Source of the DNA: WHSV01 sp050694055
GTDB lineage: Bacteria; Actinomycetota; CADDZG01; WHSQ01
Length of the DNA: 35,949 nt
Reading direction: 5' to 3'
Assembly (NCBI GenBank): GCA_050694055.1
Contig: JBOGWX010000121.1
Location: 1 to 35,949 of the forward strand
The position numbers were made by a program, and so were the translations under genes. Shown one piece after another: positions 8,406 through 15,407 of the stretch (its first letter is position 1; each line of letters opens with the position of its first letter). Under the pieces are notes generated by a model. It saw only the letters and a list, made by a program, of their open reading frames with translations, was not told the origin of the DNA and ran no database searches.

Positions 8406-9478
8406 GCTCTGCCGGTGCTCTCACGGTCGCAGGCAAGCGGGGGCTCATTCATCGCTGGCGCGAACACCTGCCGGTAACGGACGACACACCCATCGTGACC
8501 CTCGACGAGGGCGACACGCCGCTCATCTACTCCGAGCGTCTTTCCAGCGAGACCGGCGCGGAGGTGTGGCTGAAGTACGAGGGCCTCAATCCGACGGGTT
8601 CCTTCAAGGACCGAGGGATGACGCTCGCGATCTCGAAGGCGCTCGAGGAGGGCAGCAAAGCCGTCGTGTGCGCTTCGACGGGTAACACCAGCGCGTCGGC
8701 GGCCGCCTACGCGGCGCGGGCCGGGATGCTTTGTGCGGTCTTGATCCCGGAGGCGAATGTCGCCCTGGGGAAACTGGCACAAGCCCTGGTGCACGGAGCC
8801 CGTGTCGTCGAGATCGAGGGGAACTTCGACGGCGCGCTGGACCTCACCAAGGAGGTGGCAGCCCATAACCCGGTCACGATCGTCAATTCCATCAATCCGT
8901 TTCGCATCGAGGGCCAGAAGACGGCGGCCTTCGAGATCGTCGAGGCTCTCGGACGTGCTCCCGAGATCCACGTCATGCCGGTGGGCAACGCCGGAAACAT
9001 CACGGCCTACTGGCGGGGATACAACGAGGCGTTGTCCGAAGGATGGTGCGAGGTGCTTCCGCGCATGCACGGTTTCCAGGCCGAGGGAGCAAACCCAATT
9101 GTCCTGGGTGCGCCGATCGCCGATCCGCGAACGATAGCCACGGCGATTCGTATCGGGAACCCCGCGTCCTGGAAGGGCGCGACCGACGCGGCATCGAGCT
9201 CGAAGGGGTCGATTGCATCCGTCCGCGACAAGGAGATCCTCGAGGCTTATCGCTCGCTGGCGCAGGAGGGCATCTTCGTCGAACTGGCCTCGGCCGCAAG
9301 CGTGGCGGGCCTGCGGCAGATGCACGTCGAGGGAGCGGTACCCAAGGGGGCCAGCATCGTGTGCGTGCTCACCGGACACGGGCTCAAGGACCCCGATTGG
9401 GCCATAGCCGGCGCACCGCAACCGCAGAAGGTGAGCGCCGACATGGCGCCAATACTCCGGCTGCTTGACTTAGCCTGA
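8402..9478 (+). CDS. thrC: Threonine synthase
   Basis: A 358-residue fold-II PLP enzyme that turns O-phosphohomoserine into threonine. The Schiff-base lysine is K69 in PTGSFKDRGM, the substrate loop is ASTGNTSAS, and the phosphate-binding glycine loop is PVGNAGNIT. The length fits the shorter bacterial class without the N-terminal extension of plant enzymes. GTG at 8402 overlaps the hom stop (GTGA), so the pair is translationally coupled. Its substrate-making partner thrB is in the same cluster but separated by two small membrane-protein genes. Confidence 0.95.
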   Translation: MSSAGALTVAGKRGLIHRWREHLPVTDDTPIVTLDEGDTPLIYSERLSSETGAEVWLKYEGLNPTGSFKDRGMTLAISKALEEGSKAVVCASTGNTSASAAAYAARAGMLCAVLIPEANVALGKLAQALVHGARVVEIEGNFDGALDLTKEVAAHNPVTIVNSINPFRIEGQKTAAFEIVEALGRAPEIHVMPVGNAGNITAYWRGYNEALSEGWCEVLPRMHGFQAEGANPIVLGAPIADPRTIATAIRIGNPASWKGATDAASSSKGSIASVRDKEILEAYRSLAQEGIFVELASAASVAGLRQMHVEGAVPKGASIVCVLTGHGLKDPDWAIAGAPQPQKVSADMAPILRLLDLA

Positions 9479-9484
9479 TCACAG

Positions 9485-9820
9485 ATGGGCAATCGTGACG
9501 AATACCGTCCGAAGAACGGAAGTCGGCCTCACGAGATCGGGTCCGTGCAGGACCCTGACGACCAGAAGACGAACCTTCTGGCTCTGGTCTCGCTGAGCTG
9601 CGGGGTACTCGGTTTCCTCGTGATCCCCATCCTTGCCTCGATCGCAGGGATTCTCTTCGGCCTGCGATCCAAGCGTTCGATCGAGCGATCTCAGGGTCGA
9701 GAAACAGGAAGGGAGCTGGCGGTCGCCGGCATCGTTCTAAGCTCGGTCGGTCTTGCCGTGTGGGGCGGGCTTCTCCTGTTTGGCTTCGGTATCGACGTGC
9801 TCCGATCGATCTTTTTCTGA
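9485..9820 (+). CDS. DUF4190-type small membrane protein
   Basis: A 111-residue protein with a hydrophilic N-terminus (about 1-28) and two hydrophobic helices (about 32-58 and 75-108) joined by a short basic loop (LRSKRSIERSQGRETGREL). The pattern 'NLLALVSLSCGVLGFLVIP ... GRELAVAGIVLSSVG' is that of DUF4190 domains, common in actinobacteria and of unknown function. It starts six bases after the thrC stop and is followed 16 bases later by a related gene, so both ride in the threonine operon. There is no signal peptide or catalytic motif. Confidence 0.75.
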   Translation: MGNRDEYRPKNGSRPHEIGSVQDPDDQKTNLLALVSLSCGVLGFLVIPILASIAGILFGLRSKRSIERSQGRETGRELAVAGIVLSSVGLAVWGGLLLFGFGIDVLRSIFF

Positions 9821-9836
9821 GAACGGAGAGGGGCGA

Positions 9837-10349
9837 ATGAACAACGAACCTCGACAACCACAAACATCGCAAGGCTCCAGCGGCTCGCAGTGGGCGCAAC
9901 CGCCTCCTCCTCCGTACTCTCAACCCACGCCGGACGAGCACGGAGCGCGCCCGGAGACTCCCACAGCCAAGTCCTGTCCCGCGTGTCTCGAGCTCGTGCC
10001 CCACGAGGCGTTCGTCTGCCGCTCCTGCCGCTACGACTGGCGGACCGGGTCTTTCGCCGACCTTCGGCAACGCGCCAATGGTCTCGCGGTTGCGTCTCTG
10101 GTCACAGGCCTCGTGGCGCTGCTGATTTTTCCTCTCGTACCGTTGTCGGCGCTCGGCGGTCTCTTGGCGCTGCTGATGGGCGCCGTCTCAAAGAGGCAGA
10201 TCAAGAGGTCGAACGGCGTCATGGCCGGCGAAGAGATGGCGCGCTTCGGCCTGTTGCTGGGCATCATCGCTCTGGGCGTCGCGGTTGGGTTGGCCGTCGC
10301 CGCCTACGCCCTCGATTTCGAGGCGGTCACGGTCAACCTCTCCGGCTAG
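9837..10349 (+). CDS. Zinc-ribbon plus DUF4190 membrane protein
   Basis: A 170-residue protein with three parts. A Gln/Ser/Pro-rich, probably disordered N-terminus covers about 1-43. A zinc ribbon CPAC-x12-CRSC follows at about 44-61. The C-terminal DUF4190 domain has two membrane helices and the basic loop KRQIKRSNGVMAGEEMARFG. It is a paralogue of the preceding gene with a ribbon added. I chose ATG 9837 because GGAGAGG lies just before it; the open frame runs further upstream but without ribosome-binding support. The role is unknown. Such ribbon-DUF4190 proteins are frequent in actinobacteria and may be membrane-anchored adaptors, which is inference only. Confidence 0.72.
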   Translation: MNNEPRQPQTSQGSSGSQWAQPPPPPYSQPTPDEHGARPETPTAKSCPACLELVPHEAFVCRSCRYDWRTGSFADLRQRANGLAVASLVTGLVALLIFPLVPLSALGGLLALLMGAVSKRQIKRSNGVMAGEEMARFGLLLGIIALGVAVGLAVAAYALDFEAVTVNLSG

Positions 10350-10379
10350 GCGTCCGCCTTGGATCACGGCAGGGGACGC
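10350..10379 (+). other. Hairpin between the DUF4190 gene and thrB
   Basis: GCGTCC (10350-10355) and GGACGC (10374-10379) pair, with GCC/GGC pairing inside, giving a stem-loop just after the upstream stop codon. No run of T follows, so it is not a classical intrinsic terminator. It could stabilise an mRNA end or attenuate reading into thrB. It may also be chance in GC-rich DNA. Confidence 0.3.
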
Positions 10380-10426
10380 AGGAGCATGTCATCCTTCCCT
10401 TCAGGACGAGCTAAGGGGCGCGCCAG

Positions 10427-11341
10427 ATGCCTGCAGCAGTGAAGGTTCGAGTACCCGCAACCGTGGCCAATCTTGGCCCCGGCTTCGACGCGCTGGGGGT
10501 GGCGATTCAGATGCATCTAGAGATCGACATCGAGCCGCGTCGCGATTCCGTCGAGATCATGGTCGAGGGCGAGGGAGCCGAGCAGCTTCCTGCGGACGAC
10601 ACGAACCTGGTGGTCCATTCGATGAACCTGTTCTTCGATCACGTGGGCCGCCGGCCCTCCGGATTTGCAGTGCGCGTCAAGAACCCGATTCCGCTCGGCG
10701 CCGGGCTGGGATCCTCGGCGGCTGCGGTCGTGGGCGGGATCATCGCGGCGCGCTCTCTGACCAACAGAACCGTGTCTCAGATCGAGACCATGCGCCTCGC
10801 CAACGAGCTCGAAGGACATCCCGACAACATCCTGCCGGCTCTGCTGGGGGGTCTCGTCGTGTGCTACCGGTCGAACGACACGGACGAGCTGCGCCACTAC
10901 CGCACCGAGCCCAGTGACCGACTGGTGCCCATCGTCGCAGTCCCGCGTGAGGGCTACTCGACCACCAAGGCGCGCAAGGCGCTGCCCAAAGACGTTGCCT
11001 TCTCCGACGCGCAGTTCACCGCGTCGCGCGCCGCCCTGCTGGTGGCGGCGATGTCACAGGGAGCCGGAGCGGATGTTCTCGCCGAGGCGATGAACGACCG
11101 GCTGCACGAGCCGCACCGCCTGAAGCTGATGCCGGAAACCTTTGCGGTTCACTCCGAGCTTCGCAACGCGGGCCTCGCCGTCGCGCTGGCGGGGGCCGGG
11201 CCCTCGTTGCTCATAGTCGCACCGCGGCCCGAGGCCGCCACGCGCGCCGAGCAGGTACGTCGGGTCTGCCGCGCGCGCGAGGCCGGCTGGCGGGTCTTCG
11301 TGAGCGAATGGGAACCCTCTGGGGCCACCACGCTTCCCTGA
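10427..11341 (+). CDS. thrB: Homoserine kinase
   Basis: A 304-residue GHMP kinase that phosphorylates homoserine with ATP, giving the substrate of ThrC. The N-terminus KVRVPATVANLGPGFDALG is the family signature, and the ATP-binding loop PLGAGLGSSAAAVVGG is at 89-104. The C-terminal motif ALAGAGPSLLIV corresponds to GHMP motif 3. AAGGGG lies 8 bases before the ATG. The gene is in the threonine cluster after two membrane-protein genes and ends six bases from the convergent membrane protein, so the threonine transcription unit ends here. Confidence 0.94.
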   Translation: MPAAVKVRVPATVANLGPGFDALGVAIQMHLEIDIEPRRDSVEIMVEGEGAEQLPADDTNLVVHSMNLFFDHVGRRPSGFAVRVKNPIPLGAGLGSSAAAVVGGIIAARSLTNRTVSQIETMRLANELEGHPDNILPALLGGLVVCYRSNDTDELRHYRTEPSDRLVPIVAVPREGYSTTKARKALPKDVAFSDAQFTASRAALLVAAMSQGAGADVLAEAMNDRLHEPHRLKLMPETFAVHSELRNAGLAVALAGAGPSLLIVAPRPEAATRAEQVRRVCRAREAGWRVFVSEWEPSGATTLP

Positions 11342-11347
11342 GGGGAG

Positions 11348-12214
11348 CTAACCCTTTCCGGTCAGCCGGTCTTTGATCGACGGCTTCTCCGACGTCGTCT
11401 GGCCACTGGGAGGCGGCGCCGTGCGCGGGGTCGTTGACTGAGCTCCGGTCGCCGTGCCGTGCTTCGTGACCACGGGTTCGTTCGAAGTGGTCGTCTGTCC
11501 CGGAGGCGGGGGGGCCGCCGCCGGCGCGACCGCGGTCTGCCTGCGCTCATCCGCTCGCTCCGAGAGGCGACGGCGCTCCTCGAGGGCTCGGGCGTCATCC
11601 TCGTCGTGGCGCCGGTCGTGGGTCTCGTGCACCGCGTGCTGCTCGGCGACCCTGCGCTCGAGCTTGGTGTGCCAGCGCGCCCCCAGCATGCCGCCGAGAA
11701 TCGCGCCCAGGAACATCGCAACCAACACGGCGATCCCGGCCCCCGTACCTATCTCCAGAAGGTTGTTTTCCGACACTGGGAGACGAATCGTGTCCAGCGG
11801 ATTGTTCAATTCCGCTTCCGCGCCGAGGCCCGCAGCGATGGCGCCCACCGCGACGAGTAGCAGGATGGCGAGGATCGGAACCAGAAGCCCGTTGAGGAAG
11901 CCTGCGCCGCGGCCCATCCGGCCGGCCGTGTAGCCACCCCACATATAGGCGAGAAACCAGACGATGAGCAGCACTACACCCGCGGCGATTCCGGCGTCGA
12001 TGGCCTCGCTGCCCGAGACGTTCTCGATATCGTCGATGCCCCCGGTGGCGGCCAGGATGCCTCCGGCAAGGGCCAGGAGCAGAGTGAGCGCGCCGAAGGC
12101 GACCACCACTCCGGTCAGAATCGCGCCCAGAGAGACGCCCCCTCGGGCCAGCGGCATCCGGTCTTCGGGTACTCCGGCGCGGGTATGCGTGTGGTCCCTG
12201 TTGCGTTTGAACAT
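11348..12214 (-). CDS. Four-helix membrane protein with disordered tail
   Basis: A 288-residue protein. A short basic N-terminus is followed by four hydrophobic segments (about 24-56, 70-95, 103-130, 150-178), with Gly-rich turns such as WGGYTAGRMGRG and GAILGGMLGARW. The last ~105 residues are charged and Pro/Thr/Gln-rich, with the phrase PPPSGQTT almost repeated (PPPPGQTTTSNEP / PPPSGQTTSEKP), so they are probably disordered and cytoplasmic. The membrane part resembles YrzE/TIGR04086-type proteins of unknown function, which I hold loosely. An AGGGGGG ribosome site precedes the ATG. It is divergent from the cyclic-diphosphoglycerate gene, so the two may share regulation. Confidence 0.7.
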   Translation of the reverse strand: MFKRNRDHTHTRAGVPEDRMPLARGGVSLGAILTGVVVAFGALTLLLALAGGILAATGGIDDIENVSGSEAIDAGIAAGVVLLIVWFLAYMWGGYTAGRMGRGAGFLNGLLVPILAILLLVAVGAIAAGLGAEAELNNPLDTIRLPVSENNLLEIGTGAGIAVLVAMFLGAILGGMLGARWHTKLERRVAEQHAVHETHDRRHDEDDARALEERRRLSERADERRQTAVAPAAAPPPPGQTTTSNEPVVTKHGTATGAQSTTPRTAPPPSGQTTSEKPSIKDRLTGKG

Positions 12215-12292
12215 GCCAAACCCCCCTAGAGGTGTGTAACTAGACTTGGTTCCCTTAATGTCCCCACCCTGGGGCCGTCCTAACTTTCTTTC

Positions 12293-12325
12293 ATTGGAAG
12301 AAACATCCAGGAAGGAAATTCCAAT
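12293..12325 (+). promoter_or_regulatory. Inverted repeat around the cpgS ribosome site
   Basis: ATTGGAA (12293-12299) and TTCCAAT (12319-12325) are perfect inverted 7-mers. The loop between them holds the purine-rich AGGAAGGAAA that would serve as ribosome-binding site for the ATG at 12330. As RNA this would be a stem-loop presenting the ribosome site; as DNA it could be an operator. The local sequence is noticeably AT-richer than the genes around it, as expected of a control region. Confidence 0.4.
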
Positions 12326-12329
12326 TCGT

Positions 12330-13703
12330 ATGGTTGTGGTCGTAGACGGAGAGCACTACCCTCCGGTCGTCGAGGGGGCGCTCGAGGCCTACGCGGCGAT
12401 GGGCCACGAGCTTCTGGGCGCCGTCATGGCGGGTGGCACCGAGAAGCTCGGCGCCGGTGGACTGTCCCGCCTCGGTGGGCTCGAGGTGCGGAGCGCCGAG
12501 GACCCCAGGATCGCTCTCGCGGGCGCCATCGCCGAGTTGCGACCCGACGCGGTGCTGGATCTCTCCGACGAGCCCGTACTGGACTACCGGCGGCGCCACG
12601 AGCTGGCCGCCGTGGCCCTCTGGCACGACGTCGGCTACGAGGGTGCCGACTTCTCGTTTCGACCCCCGCCCCGGCCTCGTCTTGCCACCAAGCCCTCGAT
12701 TGCAATCATCGGTACCGGCAAGCGCACCGGCAAGACCGCGGTGGCCGGTTACGCGGCTCGCACCCTGGCGGCGCACGGCCACCGCCCGGTGGTGGTCGCC
12801 ATGGGACGGGGAGGTCCCGAGCATCCCGAGGTCCTGCGCGGGGACGAGATCGAGCTAACGCCCTCGGACCTTCTGGAGTTGGCCGAGGCCGGCCGCCACG
12901 CGGCCTCCGACTACATCGAGGACGCCCTGCTGGCGAGGGTGGCGACCGTGGGCTGCAGGCGGTGCGGTGGTGGACTTGCCGGAGGCGTCGAGATCACGAA
13001 CGTCCCCGCGGGAGTGGCCCTGGCCAACGAGCTCGACGGCGAGGTCATGCTGCTCGAGGGCTCGGGCGCGGCGATCCCCCCGGCGCGAGCCGACGTTACG
13101 GGGTTGGTGGTTCCCGCGCACGTTCCCCACGAGTATCTCGCCGGATATATGGGTCCCTACAGGTTGTTGCTAGCGGACTTCGTGGTGGTTACTATGTGTG
13201 AGAACCCCTTCGGGTCCCCCTCCCAGATCTCTTCGCTCACTTCGCTTATCGGTAGGGCGTTTCGTGCCACGGGATCGGCGGGCAGTTCGAGGGAGGAACT
13301 CAGAGTGGTTCGGACCGTGTTTCGACCTACCCCCGTCGCCAGCATCGAGGGTGCAGAGGTCTTCGTTGCCACCACGGCTCCCGAGTCGGCCGGCCAGGCG
13401 ATTACCGAGCACCTGGAGGGCGAGCACCACGCCACGGTGGTCGGCATCTCTCATTCGCTGTCGGACAGAAAGAGGCTGCAGGCGGAGCTTGAAGAGTTGC
13501 GAGGGCGAGCCGATGTCTTGTTGTGCGAGATCAAGGCGGCGGCGATCGACGTGGCGACCAGGCAGGCGCTCGCCGGCGGTCTGAAGGTCGTCTACATGGA
13601 CAACGTTCCGGTCGGAATAGACGGCGACGACCCGCAGGACGTCATCGAGTGGGCGGCGGCACTCGCAACGGCACGATTCGGGGAGCAAAGCGGCGAAGCC
13701 TGA
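12330..13703 (+). CDS. cpgS: Cyclic 2,3-diphosphoglycerate synthetase
   Basis: A 457-residue protein matching the archaeal cyclic 2,3-diphosphoglycerate synthetase, which closes 2,3-diphosphoglycerate into its cyclic phosphoanhydride using ATP. The Methanothermus enzyme has almost the same length. The N-terminus VVVVDGEHYPPVV (2-14) is the family opening, a P-loop-like IGTGKRTGKTAVAG sits at 127-140, VGCRRCGGGLAGG is at 207-219, and LLEGSGAAIPP at 241-251. The frame is open back to TTG 12246, but ATG 12330 gives the family N-terminus, so I start there. It is followed 14 bases later by 2-phosphoglycerate kinase, which makes its substrate. That pairing strongly supports the assignment. It is cytoplasmic. 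The identification rests on recalled motifs, not a search. Confidence 0.82.
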   Translation: MVVVVDGEHYPPVVEGALEAYAAMGHELLGAVMAGGTEKLGAGGLSRLGGLEVRSAEDPRIALAGAIAELRPDAVLDLSDEPVLDYRRRHELAAVALWHDVGYEGADFSFRPPPRPRLATKPSIAIIGTGKRTGKTAVAGYAARTLAAHGHRPVVVAMGRGGPEHPEVLRGDEIELTPSDLLELAEAGRHAASDYIEDALLARVATVGCRRCGGGLAGGVEITNVPAGVALANELDGEVMLLEGSGAAIPPARADVTGLVVPAHVPHEYLAGYMGPYRLLLADFVVVTMCENPFGSPSQISSLTSLIGRAFRATGSAGSSREELRVVRTVFRPTPVASIEGAEVFVATTAPESAGQAITEHLEGEHHATVVGISHSLSDRKRLQAELEELRGRADVLLCEIKAAAIDVATRQALAGGLKVVYMDNVPVGIDGDDPQDVIEWAAALATARFGEQSGEA

Positions 13704-13717
13704 TGGAAAGAACCTAG

Positions 13718-14743
13718 ATGAAAGAACCACGACGCAAGCAAATAGTCATTGCCGAGAGCGAGCACGGGCTTCCGTTCTCCAAGGGCTTGACTGCGTCCTC
13801 ACTGATGATGACGGGCCTGGGTCCCGCTCGCTCCTACCAGGTGGCCAACAAGATCGAACAGGAAATGGTGACCGGTGGACTCGAGCAGGTGAGCCAGAGC
13901 CAGCTCGTCGACATCACGCTAGAGGTTCTTCGCCGAGAGGCCGGAGACCAATACGCCGAGGCGTTCATCAAGTGGCAATCGGTCGCGGAACTCGATGTCC
14001 CGCTCATCATCTTGATCGGCGGAGCGACGGGCGTCGGGAAATCGACGGTCGCCACTCAGCTTGCTTCCCGGCTCGGCATTACCAGAGTCGTATCCACGGA
14101 TGCGGTGCGGGAGGTCCTGCGGAGCGCCTTCACGCCGGAGATGTTTCCCACGCTCTACGCGTCGAGCTTCGAAGCCGACAAGGCGGTGCGCCAGCCGATA
14201 CCCCACTCCGGCGACCGGCTGATCATCGGCTTTCGGGAGCAGGCGGCGGCGGTGGCCGTGGGAGCGCAATCGTTGATCGCCCGAGCGATCGGCGAGGGCA
14301 CCGATTTGATACTCGAGGGAGCGCACCTCGTGCCGGGTTTCATCGAATCTCTGGACGAGATCGACCACGAACGGGCGGTCGTCGTGTCGGTGCTGATCAG
14401 CGTCGACGACGAGAAGCTGCATCGCGGTCATTTCCTTTATCGCAACGGTGATACGAGGCACCGAAGCGAGGGTCGCTACCTCGACAATTTCAAGAAGATC
14501 AGAAGGATTCAGAAGTACATGGTGACATCGGCAATGATGCGAGGAGTGCCGATCATCTCGCACCACGACCTCGACCGGACACTGTCTGAAACCATCGGGC
14601 ACGTGATCACCCAAGCGTTGAAAGCGGTCGAGGGCGGCAAGGTCGCGGTCGCCGATGAAGAGGAGAGGCGGCTGCACCGCGCCGTCGACGTCGTCGACCG
14701 TGAGAACCTAGAAGGGAGCACGTCTCATGAAGCTGTTTCTTGA
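13718..14743 (+). CDS. pgk2: 2-phosphoglycerate kinase
   Basis: A 341-residue kinase of the methanogen 2-phosphoglycerate kinase family, which phosphorylates 2-phosphoglycerate to 2,3-diphosphoglycerate. Residues about 8-90 form an ATP-cone-like domain beginning with LPFSKGLTASSLMMTGLGPA, typical of this family. The kinase domain follows, with Walker A GGATGVGKST at 101-110, VVSTDAVREVLR at 124-135, and an acidic LILEGAHLVPGF segment. A GGAAAG ribosome site lies ahead of the ATG. It sits between cpgS and transaldolase, overlapping the latter by 17 bases, so the three are very likely one transcript. A plain small-molecule kinase is the alternative, but the ATP-cone and the neighbour argue for this role. 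Confidence 0.85.
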   Translation: MKEPRRKQIVIAESEHGLPFSKGLTASSLMMTGLGPARSYQVANKIEQEMVTGGLEQVSQSQLVDITLEVLRREAGDQYAEAFIKWQSVAELDVPLIILIGGATGVGKSTVATQLASRLGITRVVSTDAVREVLRSAFTPEMFPTLYASSFEADKAVRQPIPHSGDRLIIGFREQAAAVAVGAQSLIARAIGEGTDLILEGAHLVPGFIESLDEIDHERAVVVSVLISVDDEKLHRGHFLYRNGDTRHRSEGRYLDNFKKIRRIQKYMVTSAMMRGVPIISHHDLDRTLSETIGHVITQALKAVEGGKVAVADEEERRLHRAVDVVDRENLEGSTSHEAVS

Positions 14744-15407
14744 CACCGCGAACCTGGACGAGATTCGTGAGGGAATTCGCTGGGGCGTTCTCCGGGGCGT
14801 GACGACCAACCCCTCGCTCATCGGCAAGGAGAGCTCCGATTTCCTGCCGCGCGTCAAGGAGATCTGTTCCATCGTCGACGGTGACGTCTCGATCGAGACC
14901 GTCGGTGACAACACCGACAAGCTCGTCGCACAAGGCCGGGAGATCGCTCAGATCGCCGATAACGCCGTCGTCAAGGTGGCGACGACCCCCAACGGGCTGG
15001 CCGCAACACGCGTTCTGGCGGATGAGGGCATCAAGGTGAATATGACCCTGAATTTCAGTGCGACGCAGGCCATTCTGTCCGCCGAGGCGGGCGCGTACAT
15101 CGTGTCGCCTTTTTTGGGTAGGCTTGATGACATCGCAACGGACGGCCTTCGGCTCCTGTCCGACATCTGCGAGATCTACGCCGTTCAGGGCTACAAGACT
15201 CAGGTTCTAGCCGCGAGCCTGCGTCATCCCCTCCACGTCGTAGAGGCCGCACGCATGGGTTCGGACATCGCAACGATGCCGTTCAAGGTCTTTGAATCAC
15301 TTGTGAAACATCCGCTCACCGATTTGGGCTTCAAGCGTTTTTCCGACGACTGGAAAGAGGCGATGCCCGACCTCGGGGAGTTACTTCCATCAATGCAGGA
15401 GGCCTAA
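14727..15407 (+). CDS. tal: Transaldolase (short, FSA-like type)
   Basis: A 226-residue class I aldolase-fold protein of the short transaldolase / fructose-6-phosphate aldolase subfamily. It opens with MKLFLDTANLDEIRE, has GVTTNPSLIGKE at 24-35, the Schiff-base lysine K83 in AVVKVATT, and the VSPFLGRLDD segment at 126-135. Transaldolase moves a dihydroxyacetone unit between sugar phosphates of the pentose phosphate pathway; FSA-type members instead cleave fructose 6-phosphate, and I cannot tell these apart here. GAAGGGAG precedes the ATG, which lies inside the end of the kinase gene. Rho follows directly, so it links a carbon-metabolism set to the rho operon. Confidence 0.92.
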   Translation: MKLFLDTANLDEIREGIRWGVLRGVTTNPSLIGKESSDFLPRVKEICSIVDGDVSIETVGDNTDKLVAQGREIAQIADNAVVKVATTPNGLAATRVLADEGIKVNMTLNFSATQAILSAEAGAYIVSPFLGRLDDIATDGLRLLSDICEIYAVQGYKTQVLAASLRHPLHVVEAARMGSDIATMPFKVFESLVKHPLTDLGFKRFSDDWKEAMPDLGELLPSMQEA

